A DNA stretch of 64,000 bases from Copromyces sp. CBS 386.78 (lineage: Eukaryota > Ascomycota > Sordariomycetes > Sordariales > Sordariaceae). Under the pieces are notes generated by a model, which did not search any database, was not told the origin of the DNA, and saw only the letters and a program-made list of their open reading frames with translations. The translations under genes and the position numbers were made by a program. Positions within the stretch are counted from its first letter, which is position 1. Every line of letters starts with the position of its first letter. Of this stretch, positions 22,501 to 34,849 are shown in pieces. The DNA lies in assembly GCA_030685235.1 (NCBI GenBank), contig MU839110.1:248001-312000 (forward strand). The letters run 5' to 3'.

Positions 22501-25500
22501 TCTTATCGTGGTTTCTCGGGCTGGAGTAAGCTGACCACTGGGGGAAATCTCCACATTCTGCTCCTAGCATGGCAAAGGATTCGTATGACGATGGTTTTCC
22601 CGCCATTTTAAGAAAATTCATGAAGCTCAACACTCAGGAGTCGGCCACGATGGTGCATGTTGTCTGGAAATTGGTGGCGATATTCATGATCGTAGTTAAG
22701 GAGAAATTGATGTTGACAAGAGAAAGTAGTAGATAAGGTAGGTATAGAAAGTTTTGGTGCGGTAAGGAGCAAAGCCTCTGCCAACATCACGTGTCTGTAT
22801 TGTCGCGATAAAGTTTCCCGACCGATCGGTTTGATCGATGACAGGATAGAAGTCCATTAGCGGTCCCCCTTGTATAGAGCAAAGCCTTGGTAGAAGGCCA
22901 TGGAAGGATCTGAAAACAAGGCTGTGGACTCCGGAGACTTCTAAATGGTAGGTTGGTGCGCGCCGAGTCTGACGAACAAGTGTTTAACGTGTTGTCCGAT
23001 CGACGGGGTCAATGATGATTATAATCTAGGCTGTGATTGCTCTCATGCAGGGGGGAATGGGCGTGAAGCAGGACGTTCTCCGCGGTGCCCCTGTCCCCGT
23101 CTGTAATCTGGACCACTACCAAAAACTGGGAGGAAGCTAGAGAATGTCTAGCGAAAGCGGCTCCAATAGTGTCCTCGGTCGGCCGAAGTTTAGTCGGACG
23201 TCTCCTCACTGATTCTCATGCCTCCAGAGCGATCAATACACTTATCTTAGAAGCAGATTAGGCGCTATGGGAAAATTCCCGCGTCTACATGTAGGATTTG
23301 GCGTATAAACATCGTGCCGGCTCCCGTACGAAAGTCTTTTGCCATCCGTTTTGGCATGGATGGGATAAAACTCGGCAAGGAGATCTCGAGATGGCAGCCC
23401 AATTTGCGTGCGGAGTGGTTTGGGTATTAATCGGAGATGATCACGTACTGCGTAGTAGACGTTACCTATCAAGCGTACCGACTGGCCTTGCAGTGGTGAC
23501 TGATAACAGACATGAAGAGGCCAAACTATGCGTGACCGGACTAGCTTTCTGATGTGAGTGTGGCCGAAGTGAAAGTTTACAAGTCGTGACCGCCAAGATC
23601 TGTAATCCGAGAACGCTTTGTTCATCCGTTCGAGAGGAGCCGGCAGAACCACTGCCAATCGGCTACCCTCGGAGCCGGCCCCCGGAATTTCGCATCTGAG
23701 GCTTTTGGCGATCTCAAAGTGTTTGCGTTGTGTAACAGAACGTCCACCGCCAAACTGACGTTGTTCTCGTGAAAAGAGAGACATCCAACTCGGTCATTGA
23801 CGAGTTAAGTGCTTTGCATTCAAGGACGGGGCTTGCCCGAAAGATGAGAGAAGGCTGCAATGGCGTACCGTAGTGAAGAACAAACGAGATAGGAAGCTTA
23901 CCGTGAAAAGTGAAGACGGTGTAAGGTGTCTCGGGTATATCGGCTCGCCAGTTACCGGTGTGATCTGCGGATTACACAGTGCCAGTGTAATTTCTTTCTT
24001 GATTGCCCGGGTGTTGAGCAGCTTGGTTCTGCCTTGCCTAGACCTAGAGATCCTATTGCGCATCAAGAGAGGTTGTACAAGATGATGCTGGTTGGCAACG
24101 GTGACGACTTGGGCAAGTAGACGAGACGATCCCGTGTTAGTGGCACGTCGGTCAACCACCCGTGGCTTCTTGGCCCATTCCATAACTTTCAAAATGCCTA
24201 GGGATACGCCTGGGATTCGATCATGCCAGGCAGCGAGCATCGTACTGTGTACCTAGTCGCGCAAAGATGATAGATGCTCAAAAAAATTGCATTGGCAGGG
24301 CAGGCAGGGCAGGGAGACATGGGAGGACGGGGGAGGGACGATTACCTGTCCGTTGAGTCACCATCCCCACCAGTAGGATTGCGCTTCTGGCGAACTCTGA
24401 AACAACCCCAGAAGATGTTCATACATCTGTGAGCGTCCGTCGAGGAGCATCGCGGACCAGATAACATGCTGTAATAAGCATCTGGGTCGTGCCCTCCAGA
24501 AGGTTTGACCCCCTGAAGAGACGAATTTGAACTCCCAACTTCCACATGAGGCTCGGGCCGTGAAGCGGGATTTCTGTGTGCCTAGAAGACAAAGAGGGGT
24601 CGAAAGATGGTAGTGTACTCAATGTCCATTTTCAGGGACTCGGCCGCTGAAAGGAAAGGGACCTGAGGGGGAACTCTGTGCCTCAGTGTCTGTGCCTTTG
24701 GACAGTCAGACAAGGTGCCAAGGGCGAAGGGCCACACAGTAACAGGTCAGCAAAGAGAAACAGGGTCCCCGCCGATCATGACATAATAATCAGGCGTTGA
24801 AGACGGGACAAAAATTTCCAAGGGGGTGGGACCCCGATAGGTTGAACCAGTGAGGTTGAAGAGTCGGTGTCGGCAACCACCACATTTGACTTTTTCCCCG
24901 AGAAAATTTGGAGGGGCTCTGGTGTTGAGTTTACACAGTATGTATCTGTGTTATCGACTCGCAGTTGGTTGCTAGATCTTTGACGGCTGGAATTTCGACA
25001 GAGGTTGGGAGACCCGAAAGCAAGCAAACCGTGAATCTTCTTATGTCTTGTATTGCATAGTTCGCGGGGCTCTTCTGCTGTTCCCAATAGTTCGTTGCTT
25101 CGAAGCAAAGTACGCAGGCTCATTCCGATAAATCGGCTCGCAGCGAGTTTGTTGGGGGTCGGATGTGGTCTGACGTGGGAAGATAAGGAAGAGCCTGAAG
25201 CTGTCAGTCGAGCCATTGAGAGGACAAAGGACATGGACAGGTTGGCGGTGGAAGAACGGGCGTTGGCTTTAATGTTTCCGAGGCTTTTCGGGTGGATTGG
25301 GGTTCGGGTTCACGGGAAGATGGCCTGGTCGAATTTGCCAAACCAAGCTCAAAATTTATTTCCATGTGCCTTTCCTCCTTTTTGCGCAGGCAACAACAAG
25401 GGCAGGTGGCCTGCAGAAGTACAATACTGTGAACCCAGAGGCAGGCACGCCGGCATGCCACTTTTCCCCCCTCCAAAAAGGTAGCAATACACTTTGCTGA

Positions 25501-25641
25501 TCTCTCCTTTATTTATTTGATTGGGCGCAACACGGTGTCATGTCGTTTGGTGTGTCGTGAGCTTCACCCACAAGATAGGGTGGATGGCTCTCCGTGAAGT
25601 AGGAAAGGACAGGAAGATGCCTGAAAAATAGCTGCATAGTA
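19504..25641. other. 6 kb gene-poor region
   Basis: Base composition is ordinary (not RIP-like), yet no frame on either strand shows a domain, intron structure or sustained codon bias. The longest minus frames (23242-23784, 20030-20554, 23794-24240) contain no family features. From about 20.9 to 24.2 kb the text looks like old decayed sequence, possibly fossil repeats, but I could not pair any segment with another in the window. No tRNA or 5S rRNA gene was recognised. Confidence 0.45.
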
Positions 25642-25972
25642 CAGTCAGCATCCTAGTTCCAGCAATACCCAAAATCTGACCCCAGGTATTGTAATTACAG
25701 GGGTGTTGCTCCAAGTGGTGCCGTGTACAGACCATTTTCTCTCCAACCCGTTAGAAAAGATATACTAAAATAAGCGTGCCAAATAATATTTGCCCTCTAC
25801 TAAACCCGCTTTTTATATTCTATTATATAAACTTAAGAGTAAATCCCTATTTTTTCTATTGCTAATTGCAGGTTTGTGCTTTCCCTTACAAAAAGGGGTG
25901 TTTTAGGGGTTACTATTACAATTGTAGGGGGGTTGCTCCCAGAGGGTGTTGTATTTACAGGGGTACTGACTG
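25642..25972. mobile_element. candidate mariner-like miniature element (MITE) flanked by TA
   Basis: Begins CAGTCAG (25642-25648) and ends CTGACTG (25966-25972), each bordered by TA (25640-25641 and 25973-25974). This is the arrangement of Tc1/mariner insertions. The 331-bp interior is AT-rich, non-coding and carries two related blocks near 25690-25730 and 25920-25960 (both with GGGTGTTG/GGGGTTGCTCC text). Perfect TIR length is only 7 bp, with weaker similarity beyond, so this is a candidate rather than a firm call. Confidence 0.5.
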
Positions 25973-28956
25973 TAGCGAAGGTTGTACCTAGGTACATAAT
26001 AGGGGACTGGCGAAAACACAGTGCAAGAGTTGATGGAAAGGAAAGACAAGGGACGGGCGATTGAAGGATTGGCTAAGGTAGGTACCTACCTAACGGTTGG
26101 ATAGACGAATGCCAGACAGTGCACCCATTTCATCATTGCGTGACAGGAGATGGAAGGGACAAGTGCTTGAGACTTGAGACTGCCGTGTTGTTCACGGGCG
26201 ACCGTTAACAGTGGTCAGTGACGGAGTCCAACACTGAGAAATCCGGCTGCGAAGGCATGAGCCAATCAGATGTGCGCACTGTGGCGTCACCGATCGGCAA
26301 TCTGGTGAAGGTCCCATTTTTGGCCTAACCAGAAATGAACAGCGGACGTCGGACGACGACGAGGCTTGCCGCTTGTGCTAAGTACCTACGCAGTATGTAA
26401 TTCCTTTCTCCATCGCTTCGGTTGCAACTTCTCCATCATTCGTTCTTTTCTCCATCCCAATTTCCCCACCACGGGCCCGCAAGAGGTTTTCGAGCATGCA
26501 ACACAGATGCAGCTTGTGAGACCCCACTCGTCCCTTCCTCGTGGAGCCGAGATATGTATGTGGCTGCCGCCGTCGCTCCTGTTTTGATAACCATCGTCTT
26601 TGCCTTTTGTACCTGACCTGGGGCTGGGCTGTGAGTTGCCTCGTCAACGCCGTTGCCGTACTTGGGGGTTGTGGTGCAAATACCAAAACTCGAGTCATTG
26701 CTGGCCGGTATCTTGGGGTTGCCACTGCACGTGTACAACACTACAAGGAACCTTATCTTTGGTTACCCCCCATCAGCTCGCTATGCCATCTGCTTGAGCC
26801 TTCTGGCAGTTTCAAACGGATGAACAATGCATTCTGGAAGGTCTCGTGGAAGGAGCAGTGACAACTCGCTCACAGACCATCGCAACTCCCCTCTTCGGAT
26901 ACATATCACCTCGGTGGCTGAACACTCCGGGGTCAGGGATTGGTGAAGGCCCTATATCAGGTGGGGGTCAAAAGGGAAGGGACGTGGAAGTCGGCCCCAA
27001 GAGGGGAAAATGAATATCCCTGAATTTTGCAAAGTCGAAAAAGAAGGTCCTTGCGGCCCAGGGCTCCCACGTTCCAACGTCTTGGGACAGCCCGGTGCCC
27101 AAAAATCCAAAATGCCTGCACCACCCAGCAATCTCAGTCTCCCCACTGCTGCGATTCCTCCGTCCCATCATTGATTGATTGATTGCTGCCACTTCACCAT
27201 TACTGAATTGTTCTCTACTGTGAAACAGGAACAGGAGAGATAACTATTTTACTTCCAATTGCCCAGTAGCGGTATACGAGGCACCGCTTGGAGAGACCGG
27301 ACTCGCTCGCTCGCGTACACGTAAACACGCCGCATCCTCATCTTCCACTTCCTCGGTTCAGCGCCCCGGCGCTCGGAAATATAACCACAACAAAAAGGCG
27401 AAAGGGCGTACGAAAAAAAGAAAAAGAAAAAAGGTATGTTGGCGTACACTACCTATTTGCGTTGTGGTGGTGCAGCAGTGTCGCGGTGTGAGAGGGCTTG
27501 CCGCAGGCTTGCATTGGTTGCTGCCAATCGTCCTTTTATTTTCTTTGGTTGCCGTCATGCTTGGCCCAGGGGCGCATCGTCAAGCATCAAACTGCTATCC
27601 AATCTCTAAAAGTGCAGTGGTGTTTTTCATCTCTCATCCCTCCGGCTTCCGATCGACAAGCAGGTTGAGGTGCCCCAGCGAGCTGCCACAAAACAGATTC
27701 TCCCCTCGGAGGGTTTGCGCTCACAGTCGCTCCTGTGACCATAGCGAACAGCAGCCCTTCGCAGCCACTCACAAAGCTCTCCCAAAGTTGGCAAGGCACA
27801 GCTCGCTGATCGCGGCAGAAAAACAGGTCCAAGGCCGTCTCCTGACCAGCCCCCGTCGGCCACCCAGCAAGGGGTCCACTCGCCGCCTTCATTCCTCCTT
27901 TTGCTCCGTCTTTTCGCTGTCCACCGCATTCGATGGCCCTCTGGCCTTTCAGGTCTGCATTTCGTCTCAGTCTGCAAATCTGAACCTGTTTGATTCTTGT
28001 TCTGCCGCCGCCTCCAGGGTTATCCCATCCCAGCATCCTGCCAGCATAATTTCGGACAACCGCAAAGAAGGCAAAGAAGGCCAAAAACAAGCACCACGCG
28101 AGCCTCATTCCGGGGTCCCAGCCCAGAAACACAAGAGCCATCAGATCACCGAGTAGCAGCCGGTGCGCTACCTCCAGGGTTGGTACACCACCTTCAAGTC
28201 TTCAACCCGTCATATTATCCCGCACACCCTCCAACAAACCCACCAGCTGGCAACCTCCACCATATTCCATAGTCTATTCCGTCTCTCTTTGCGCGGACGC
28301 AGCACCGACACCGCACCGCACCGCACCGCGGACGTTTCAGGCCCGGCGCTCACACTACGCCTTCTCTAGTTTCCTCGTGCACACCTGCCTCCGCAAAGGT
28401 CTTGGCCGAAACAAACGACTAGGGTCTTTCTCATAACTACACCACCTCCCCCGACTTTTGCCTACTGCCTATACAACAAAAGGTAGAGGGTAGGGTACCG
28501 TTTCGATATCCTGACGTCGTCGGTTCTGCTTTGGCCCAGCCCGTCCCTCTGCAAAAGGCATTACCCTCGACCACTTAGCCCCACGGGCCCACGACCCACG
28601 CTTTAGCTTCCTCGCTGCTGCCCCGTGCAACCTTTGCTCCAGTCCCCCCCTTTTGGGTGCCTACAATCGCTTGTCTACTCGGAAAACAACGCTTTACCCC
28701 TTGAACACATCTGTTCTTGCGACACCATCCGCATCCACAACTGTCTATTTTGGTCTCGTGGAAATACGGGACGACACGTTGGTGGCAAAAAACGACACCG
28801 CCTCACCAACAGAACGGACGCAAGAGGGAATCGCTCCACAGGCGGGCACTTTCATCCCATCAAGACCGACACACTTCTCTCGTGTGTCCCTTTTCGGTCG
28901 CAAAACATCACGACTGTATCAGTACCGCTGCCCGCCGTGGCCTCATAATCGACAAA
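25973..28956. other. gene-poor, possible long leader of the SCOC-like gene
   Basis: No domain-bearing frame. From about 27.2 kb the plus strand becomes C/T-rich with long open frames (for example 27464-28156) whose composition looks untranslated. A long, possibly spliced 5' leader for the gene starting at 28957 is the simplest reading. Confidence 0.4.
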
Positions 28957-29510
28957 ATGATGGAGGACAACAACATGGGGAAGATACCCGGAATGGAGTG
29001 GTCAGATACATCATCCGGAGCGTCCGACGATCAGCAACATGACCGGCATGAGCAGCCAGTGATTCATGCTCCAGTCCCGATACGACCACGATTGCCGAGC
29101 CGAAAGAGCAGTGGGACCATGATTGTACCGCGCGACTCTATTGAGGTTGGCCCTGTCGAGATGGCTCTTGGGCCTGACGACGTGAGGGCCATGAGCCCGA
29201 GGAGAACGAGCCAGGATCTCGAAATATTGAGCAAGGAGGCAAGGGAAGAGTTGCAAAGGTGAGTTCTGCCTGCCAATTACTGCTGCCGGTGACGGCGCTC
29301 GCACAGTTATGGATGGTAGGTAAGCTAACTGTGAATTACAGGCACGCAAAAGCGCTTCAGGACTCGCTGTTGGCCCTCTTCCACCGCATCGAGGCCGTCA
29401 AAGAGGAACACAACAAGCTCGACAACAATAACAAGTTCCTACAAAAGTACATTGGTGATCTTATGAGCACTAGCAAGATCACAGCGCCCAGCAGCCGACC
29501 CAAGAAATGA
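28957..29510 (+). CDS. short coiled-coil protein (SCOC/Slo1 family)
   Basis: Two exons, 28957-29258 and 29342-29510, with an 83-bp intron (gtgagt donor, ctaac branch). Spliced length is 156 aa. Residues 1-100 are disordered, Ser/Asp/Pro-rich; residues about 102-142 form one amphipathic coiled coil (ALQDSLLALFHRIEAVKEE, then NKFLQKYIGDLM), the conserved core of the SCOCO/DUF2205 family. The tail is basic. Relatives bind Arl-type small GTPases at the Golgi (yeast Slo1 with Arl3, human SCOC with ARL1), and human SCOC also affects autophagy. I infer a Golgi-trafficking role here. The start is one of two adjacent ATGs (28957 or 28960); the frame is open further upstream, but that part looks like leader. 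No damage seen. Confidence 0.82.
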
Positions 29511-31594
29511 AAGACGTCGACAATCGTTGCCTGCGTTGGTATAGCTGGGATGACGAAGGTTGTTGGGCAGGAAGAATATAGCTTCATAGGAAGAACCGAC
29601 CTAATTCAGGCTATGATGCCTCACAACACGATCCGACTCGAATTCGCCAACAGGAGGGTTATATGGAAAAGCGACGAGCGTTTACCGACTTGGCGGTTCT
29701 CAACAAACGCGGAACATTTCGAGCCATTTTTATTCGTGGTGTACCTTCAGAAGGAGTTGGTTCCGTTGTGCCTGCCTCAGCATTCGATTGAAGATGGCAC
29801 GCGTCAGTTCTGTCCCCGACTCGGAATTTTGATCCGACGATGAAAACGGTCCAGGGCCTTGTGGACGTCTGCACGGCTTTGGCCGTGGAGTATCCGGATC
29901 ACACGCATCATCATTATCCGTTGTTTTACCATTGGCGTCTACCATGGGTTTTGGGTTCTTTTCACTTCTCTTTCTTTGTTGTTTTGCGAGTCGCTTTTGC
30001 CTCACATGGGTTAAGAGTTTGATACCATTTATACGCGGCTCGCTCTGGGGGTGGCATGGAAAATTATTACTGGGGAATTATGCACTATACCTATCTTGGC
30101 CAAGGCAACGACCACTTGGCCGACGAGCTTGGTTACTGGACATGGACTGGGGAAGCATTACACTATGGCGTTGTCCGGAGTCTCGTCTGTCTATTTTGGG
30201 CCAAGCTGGCTTGTTATCATTAGGATATGGAGGGGAGGATCGTGTACATAGGAAACTTCCGTCTGGTGAAGAAAACTGACACAATGAAATACAAGACCAA
30301 TGTCCCTGCAAGGTCAATTATCGCAACTCAGAAGGAAGGATTCAGCTGTGCTTGTTTACCTGGATGAGAAGCCTTCGTTATGTCATGAGGCGCAGATTTC
30401 CGGGATTCCGGTGGTACGGTAGTAACGCCAGAGCATGGTTTCTTTCGCCATGGTAAGCTTGCGCCGCTCAGCGTTGACGTCAAGCTGAAAGATGGCTATT
30501 TTGGAAAAAGAAGAATCAAGATGCCGCCATGGATAGACGGTTCGGATTCTATCGGCGGCATTATGCCACGGCACCCGACAAGATTTTTAGACTTTTCTTT
30601 TTTTCAGGGTCCATGCTGTTCTCCAGTTCTCCGTCAGGCCGGACACGGACACGGACACACAAGGACCAAATTTGACCCTGATTTTCGCGGTTGCACTGTG
30701 CTCGCGAAATGCGTTGTCGCACCCGCGAATGAGTGAATGAGGTGTCCATCGGCGGCCGGCGAGCGAGAGCCACGGATTGTTCGAATTTGGAAAGCCGAGC
30801 GAAAGGACCGCAAGGGAGGACCCGCAAAATCCCCTCATCTGATCCATCCACATCCGATTTCACGTGTGGATTTCAGGGGCCCCCAAACCAAAATTCATCG
30901 GACGCAGGACGGTAGGACGATTGTAGGGAAACCCCTTCTTTTGATGTTTTTGTTCTCCGCCCTCCACGCACTGCCGGCCGGTCGGCTGTCTTCACCCCCT
31001 TTTTTTTCTTGTTGTTGTTGTTTTTGTTTTTGTTGGGCGCCAGGAGAGAATATCTGGCGCGCTTCGTGATTTTGATAGCGATAATGAAAAGAATTGCACA
31101 GGGATGAAAATGAACTTGGAGCTCTCCCCGCCTTTTTCTAAAATCGTATTCCCAGTCAATGATAATAATGGAGGAGATACACCTGTATCTGAAGTTTTGA
31201 ACATGTGGAAACCATTCCTTCAAGTTGAAGCGGTGGTTCCGAACCCTCCTGCAACTTCTGCAGGCATATCCGCGATGGTAAAAACGTCTTGCAACTAATG
31301 ATCCACCCACTGGCCTGACAACGACATGAATGCATTCCCAATTCCCGCCTGACTCCGAAAGCCGGTGCCCCCATCTCACCCAACAATCAGCCAGACGAGC
31401 TGAAAGGGAGACTGCCGCACCGTATCGCAAAGGATTGCGAACACAGTGAAAGACAAAGAATTCAGCAGCCAACCGGCACTGCTGGACTGCACAACGCTGC
31501 ATGCACGCAGGGTTTTGTTTGTCAGCCACTGTAGCCGTCGCAAGCAAAGAAAACAAACAGGCTTGGAAGGGATGACGCGGTGGCTAAGCTGCGG
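29511..31594. other. intergenic, no gene supported
   Basis: 3' flank of the SCOC-like gene followed by about 1.5 kb without recognisable features. The open frame 30873-31556 on the minus strand has no family features. Confidence 0.45.
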
Positions 31595-31601
31595 TATATA
31601 A
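31595..31601 (+). promoter_or_regulatory. TATA-like element upstream of tRNA-Lys
   Basis: TATATAA lies 40 bp before the tRNA 5' end. This is the usual place for an upstream TATA element that helps TFIIIB at fungal tRNA genes. Confidence 0.6.
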
Positions 31602-31640
31602 GGAGACAAATCAGGCCGTTCCTACAACTTACAAAGTCAA

Positions 31641-31729
31641 GCCCGCGTGGCGCAATTGGTTAGCGCGTCAGACTTTTACGATCGAGTGAAGTGATCTGAA
31701 TGTTGCGAGTTCGAGTCTCGCCGTGGGCG
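31641..31729 (+). tRNA. tRNA-Lys(UUU) with a 15-bp intron
   Basis: Cloverleaf checked by hand. The acceptor stem GCCCGCG pairs with CGTGGGC. The D stem is GCGC/GCGC, the anticodon stem TCAGA/TCTGA and the T stem GCGAG/CTCGC with loop TTCGAGT. Anticodon TTT is at 31675-31677, preceded by CT and followed by A. The intron is 31679-31693, one base after the anticodon as is standard. Mature length is 74 nt without CCA. A poly-T tract follows. Confidence 0.88.
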
Positions 31730-31736
31730 GCTTGAT

Positions 31737-31757
31737 TTCTTTTTTCGCTTTTTTTTG
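31737..31757 (+). terminator. Pol III poly-T terminator of tRNA-Lys
   Basis: T-runs (TTTCTTTTTT and a second run of eight T) start within 10 bp of the mature 3' end of the tRNA. Confidence 0.7.
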
Positions 31758-34211
31758 CATTTTTCCATCTTGCTCATGGTTGCTTCCATTTCAGTCGCTC
31801 TCTTTTTTGCATCACTGCATTATTATCACATTGTGGACTTTCATTTCTTTGGGATGCATGTACCGCTTATTGCGTTGGTGGATTGCCTGCTCAATCTGCA
31901 TATTTCACGAGATGAACGGTTGCAGTCAATTGTTGGCGGTGCAGTTGTTGGTGTTGATTGACGGTTCGCACCTTCCGCATTTCGAGGCCGTATCAGTGCC
32001 CAGCTTTTCTTGATTGAAGATCGATCCCATTCAAAGTTTCCGATTGTTAACCCAACAGTCCAAGACGACAAAATCGATGAATGAGTTCCTTCGATGGTGT
32101 GTTTGTTCGTAACTCATCCCTCCATGAGTCCACCCATCCATCCACAGCGTTTACGACATCCACACCACGCAGCACATGGCAGATAAAGATCCTGATCTTC
32201 ACATTGAACACTCAAACCCTCAGATTCTTCTACCCGGGTCGCGCAACTACCGACCCCAGACAGGTCCGTTCCCTTCCCAAGTCAAGGAGAGGCAGAGCAA
32301 GATAAAATGCATTTAGCTGGTGATAACCGAGTTGAGGCAGGCATATTCTCCATGCTCAGGATAAGTGCTCTCTACATCGACAAGCGATCTGGCTGTTCCT
32401 CTCAAGAACATCACAAACGAAAGGGTCTGCCCTTCGAGGAGCCATCACCTTCTATCTCGATTTCTTTCCCAGCTTCAGCTCGCACAGGAGCAATGATGGG
32501 ATAAGATGCCTATTTCTAGACGCTTCGATCTGGAAACGAGCGACACCGTGGCCGCTTCGGTTCGAGAAGCTCCAGTGTCTGTACCGGTCTGGCTGTTTCC
32601 ACTCAATATATGACGAACGGTTTATCCTTTTCGAACCGAAGGTCAGTCGTGAGCCGCCTTCTGTCCCGTTTTTGTTTTTCCAAAGCTTCATTTGCGGAGG
32701 ATTGAGCATGGGATAAGAATACTATTTTTGGCTGCTTCGTCTGGAACTGAACGAGCAACAATGTGGTCTCTTTGGGTCCAAGAACTCAGGTGTCTGCCTT
32801 CTGTCCGTCTCATTGGGTCAAGAAACTCGAATGTCCTACCTTCTGTCCTAGTCAACGACCCACCAAGTGGACTCACCAAACGAGCCAAGTGGCTCGGTTG
32901 CAGAGATGACTACAGGGATGTATACCTCTACACACAGATGGGAAAATGGCTACGGTATCTGACCCGTGTGTGGTTGTTTCCGTTCCTTCCCTCCAAGCAG
33001 ATGAGGACTGTGAGGCTCTATGCGTCGCGTAGAGATAAACGGGGCTGGGAGTCGGCCACCGCCTCACGCACCTGCCCATTTCCAAGTGCACATGTGCCGG
33101 ACCACGGCCGCCCTCAGATTTGAGCCTCAACGCGGGGGTGTGGCTCGTCTCGCTACTGTCTTCGATCGTCTAGCTACCTCTATACAACACATATCACGTC
33201 ACTGTCCTGGCTGGTCAGTTCGGCCAAGCCAATCAGTCTTGCTGTAGCCCCGTTTGCTTCCTTTCGTGGAGGGGACAGTCAGGGATCACCTCAACAGAAT
33301 GGAGACAGCCTCGCTGGAGGAAGGTCAGCTGTAGAAGTTGAGATCAGATGGAATAGTCCAGCCACCTATCTGCCACCTGGAACAGTCCATCTTCATCCAA
33401 CGAGCAGGCAACACAGCCACAATCCTGATGAGCTCAGGGACGAGATGAGCCCCCCTCCTTCGATCCCGGGCAGTTATTGGTCTTTCCCTAATCTGGAGGC
33501 TGTATTGTCGTGTAATGCGTCATCGAACAAGTACACCTTGACGTTGACCAGGCAACAAGCCACACACTTCTTTCTCTTTCCCAGCCGAGGGGTATATCTG
33601 AACTTGAGCCCTAGGTACCTAACTTGTGCCCCGCACCAAATTTTCCTCCTACTTAAACCTCTTCTCGTAATCTTGTCCACTCCCTCCTTTCTCCCCCCAA
33701 AACAACAAACTCTTCACTCATCCTCACTTCTTGTCCTCCTTAACAAGGCAAGTCGTGAACCAACAAGATGGCCACCATCAACTACACCCGGGCGTCGCCG
33801 GCGGCCCCATCTTCACTGCTGCTGGCGGCGTCGACGCCATCTCAGTCTCACCTGGCATCACTTTGATCGCCACCCTCATTACCAAGTTCTTGTCTCGACT
33901 GGCTGTGCCTCGCTCTCCGAGCTGAGCGCGTTGCTCCAAAGAAAAGGTCAGTTCAGTTCGATATCATCAACTTACACTCTCATTTTCCCCTCATCGCGTC
34001 ATTTCTCATCTTCGTGATCTTCACCTCCCTTCTGCCCACCAGCTCAAATATTGCGGCTGCTTTTTCCACTGTCAACCTCTTTCTGTGATGGAATCTGAGC
34101 CGATACTGACAACATAGCAGATCAACCATCACCAACGATCTCTGGGTTATCCCGCCTTGCCAGGCCAGTCATGGGAGCATGGTGCACCGCATTCATCAAG
34201 ACATGCCGCCC
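31758..34211. other. gene-poor region with a degenerate repeat
   Basis: Apart from the repeat block at 32486-32850, I see no supported gene. The stretch 33600-33770 is C/T-rich and ends in a short ATG frame (33769) of 32 codons, which may be a promoter and leader remnant. Confidence 0.4.
32486..32850 (+). repeat. degenerate direct repeats (about 212-bp offset, plus a 42-bp unit)
   Basis: Copy A (32486-32586) and copy B (32699-32798) share the order GGGATAAGA, CTATTT, GCTTCG, CTGGAA, ACGAGC, GTGTCTG with many substitutions. Inside and after copy B a shorter unit starting TTGGGTC and ending CCTTCTGTCC occurs twice, at about 32772 and 32814. Function unknown. Confidence 0.55.
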
Positions 34212-34312
34212 TTACGGCCTGTTCGGGTCCGCGTTAGGGATTTTAAGAAATAAACGTGTTAACGTGCAGGGTCCGCGGCTGCACTCCTGCAACATTAAGG
34301 CAGCGTTTAAGG
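34212..34312 (+). repeat. left inverted repeat of the mosaic element
   Basis: Strongest shared core is GCAACATTAAGGCAGCGTT (34288 onward), also found reversed near 36552. Similarity extends outward to about 34212 with scattered mismatches and then fades. Confidence 0.75.
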
Positions 34313-34580
34313 TAGGCCAAGACTTTGACTGCAAGATGGAAAGAAGTGCCTGCTTAACATCCCCTTTCTACTTAAGGTACCTTTCTACTGCATGTACAGA
34401 CTGCTGATTCCTTCCAAGGCCGCGTGGGCCGCAACCCACGCCGCAACCTCATGCGCAGACCCTCTCACAGGTCCCTCAACACCAGGCACCTCCAAACCAG
34501 GCTAGCCTACGTCAAGCCTACCAACCTTCGACCTCACACTCACTTCCACTCGGCTTCCCAGCACTACCATCCTTCTCAGC

Positions 34581-34849
34581 ATGAACTATCTTGCCAGGCG
34601 CGTCAACATGATGAAGGCTAGCGGCCCGCCGGTGCGCAAGGTGATCCCTATGCCATGTGTAAGTGCCCTTCGTTCTTCCCTAACATTCCCGGACACCCGT
34701 TAACTCGCAAACAGACGGCGGTTATGACAACTATGTTGCTTTGTGGTGACAGTCCCAGTTGGAGCAACGCCAAGAGTTCCCTACCCCTCTCGTCATCGTT
34801 CCTCACTTCCTCTCCTTCTTCGTTACCTTCTTCGGCCTGGCCTTGTTAG
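34581..34849 (+). CDS. possible short chimeric frame inside the mosaic element
   Basis: An ATG at 34581 opens 26 codons (MNYLARRVNMMKASGPPVRK...). A plausible intron follows (34659-34714, gtaagt donor, ctaac branch, cag acceptor), and the frame then runs in phase into the antisense copy of the 6.5-8.5 kb locus, stopping at 34847-34849. That would be about 70 aa. The first exon looks like a real N-terminus of an unrecognised protein; the second half is an accidental frame. Expression is unknown. Confidence 0.25.

Noticed and set aside
23242..23784. 180-aa minus frame in the gene-poor region
   Set aside because: No recognisable domain, poor codon preference, no splice or promoter signals; length alone is not enough.
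24290..24340. GGCAGGGCAGG short tandem text considered as a regulatory array
   Set aside because: Only about three imperfect units and no gene nearby; plain low complexity.
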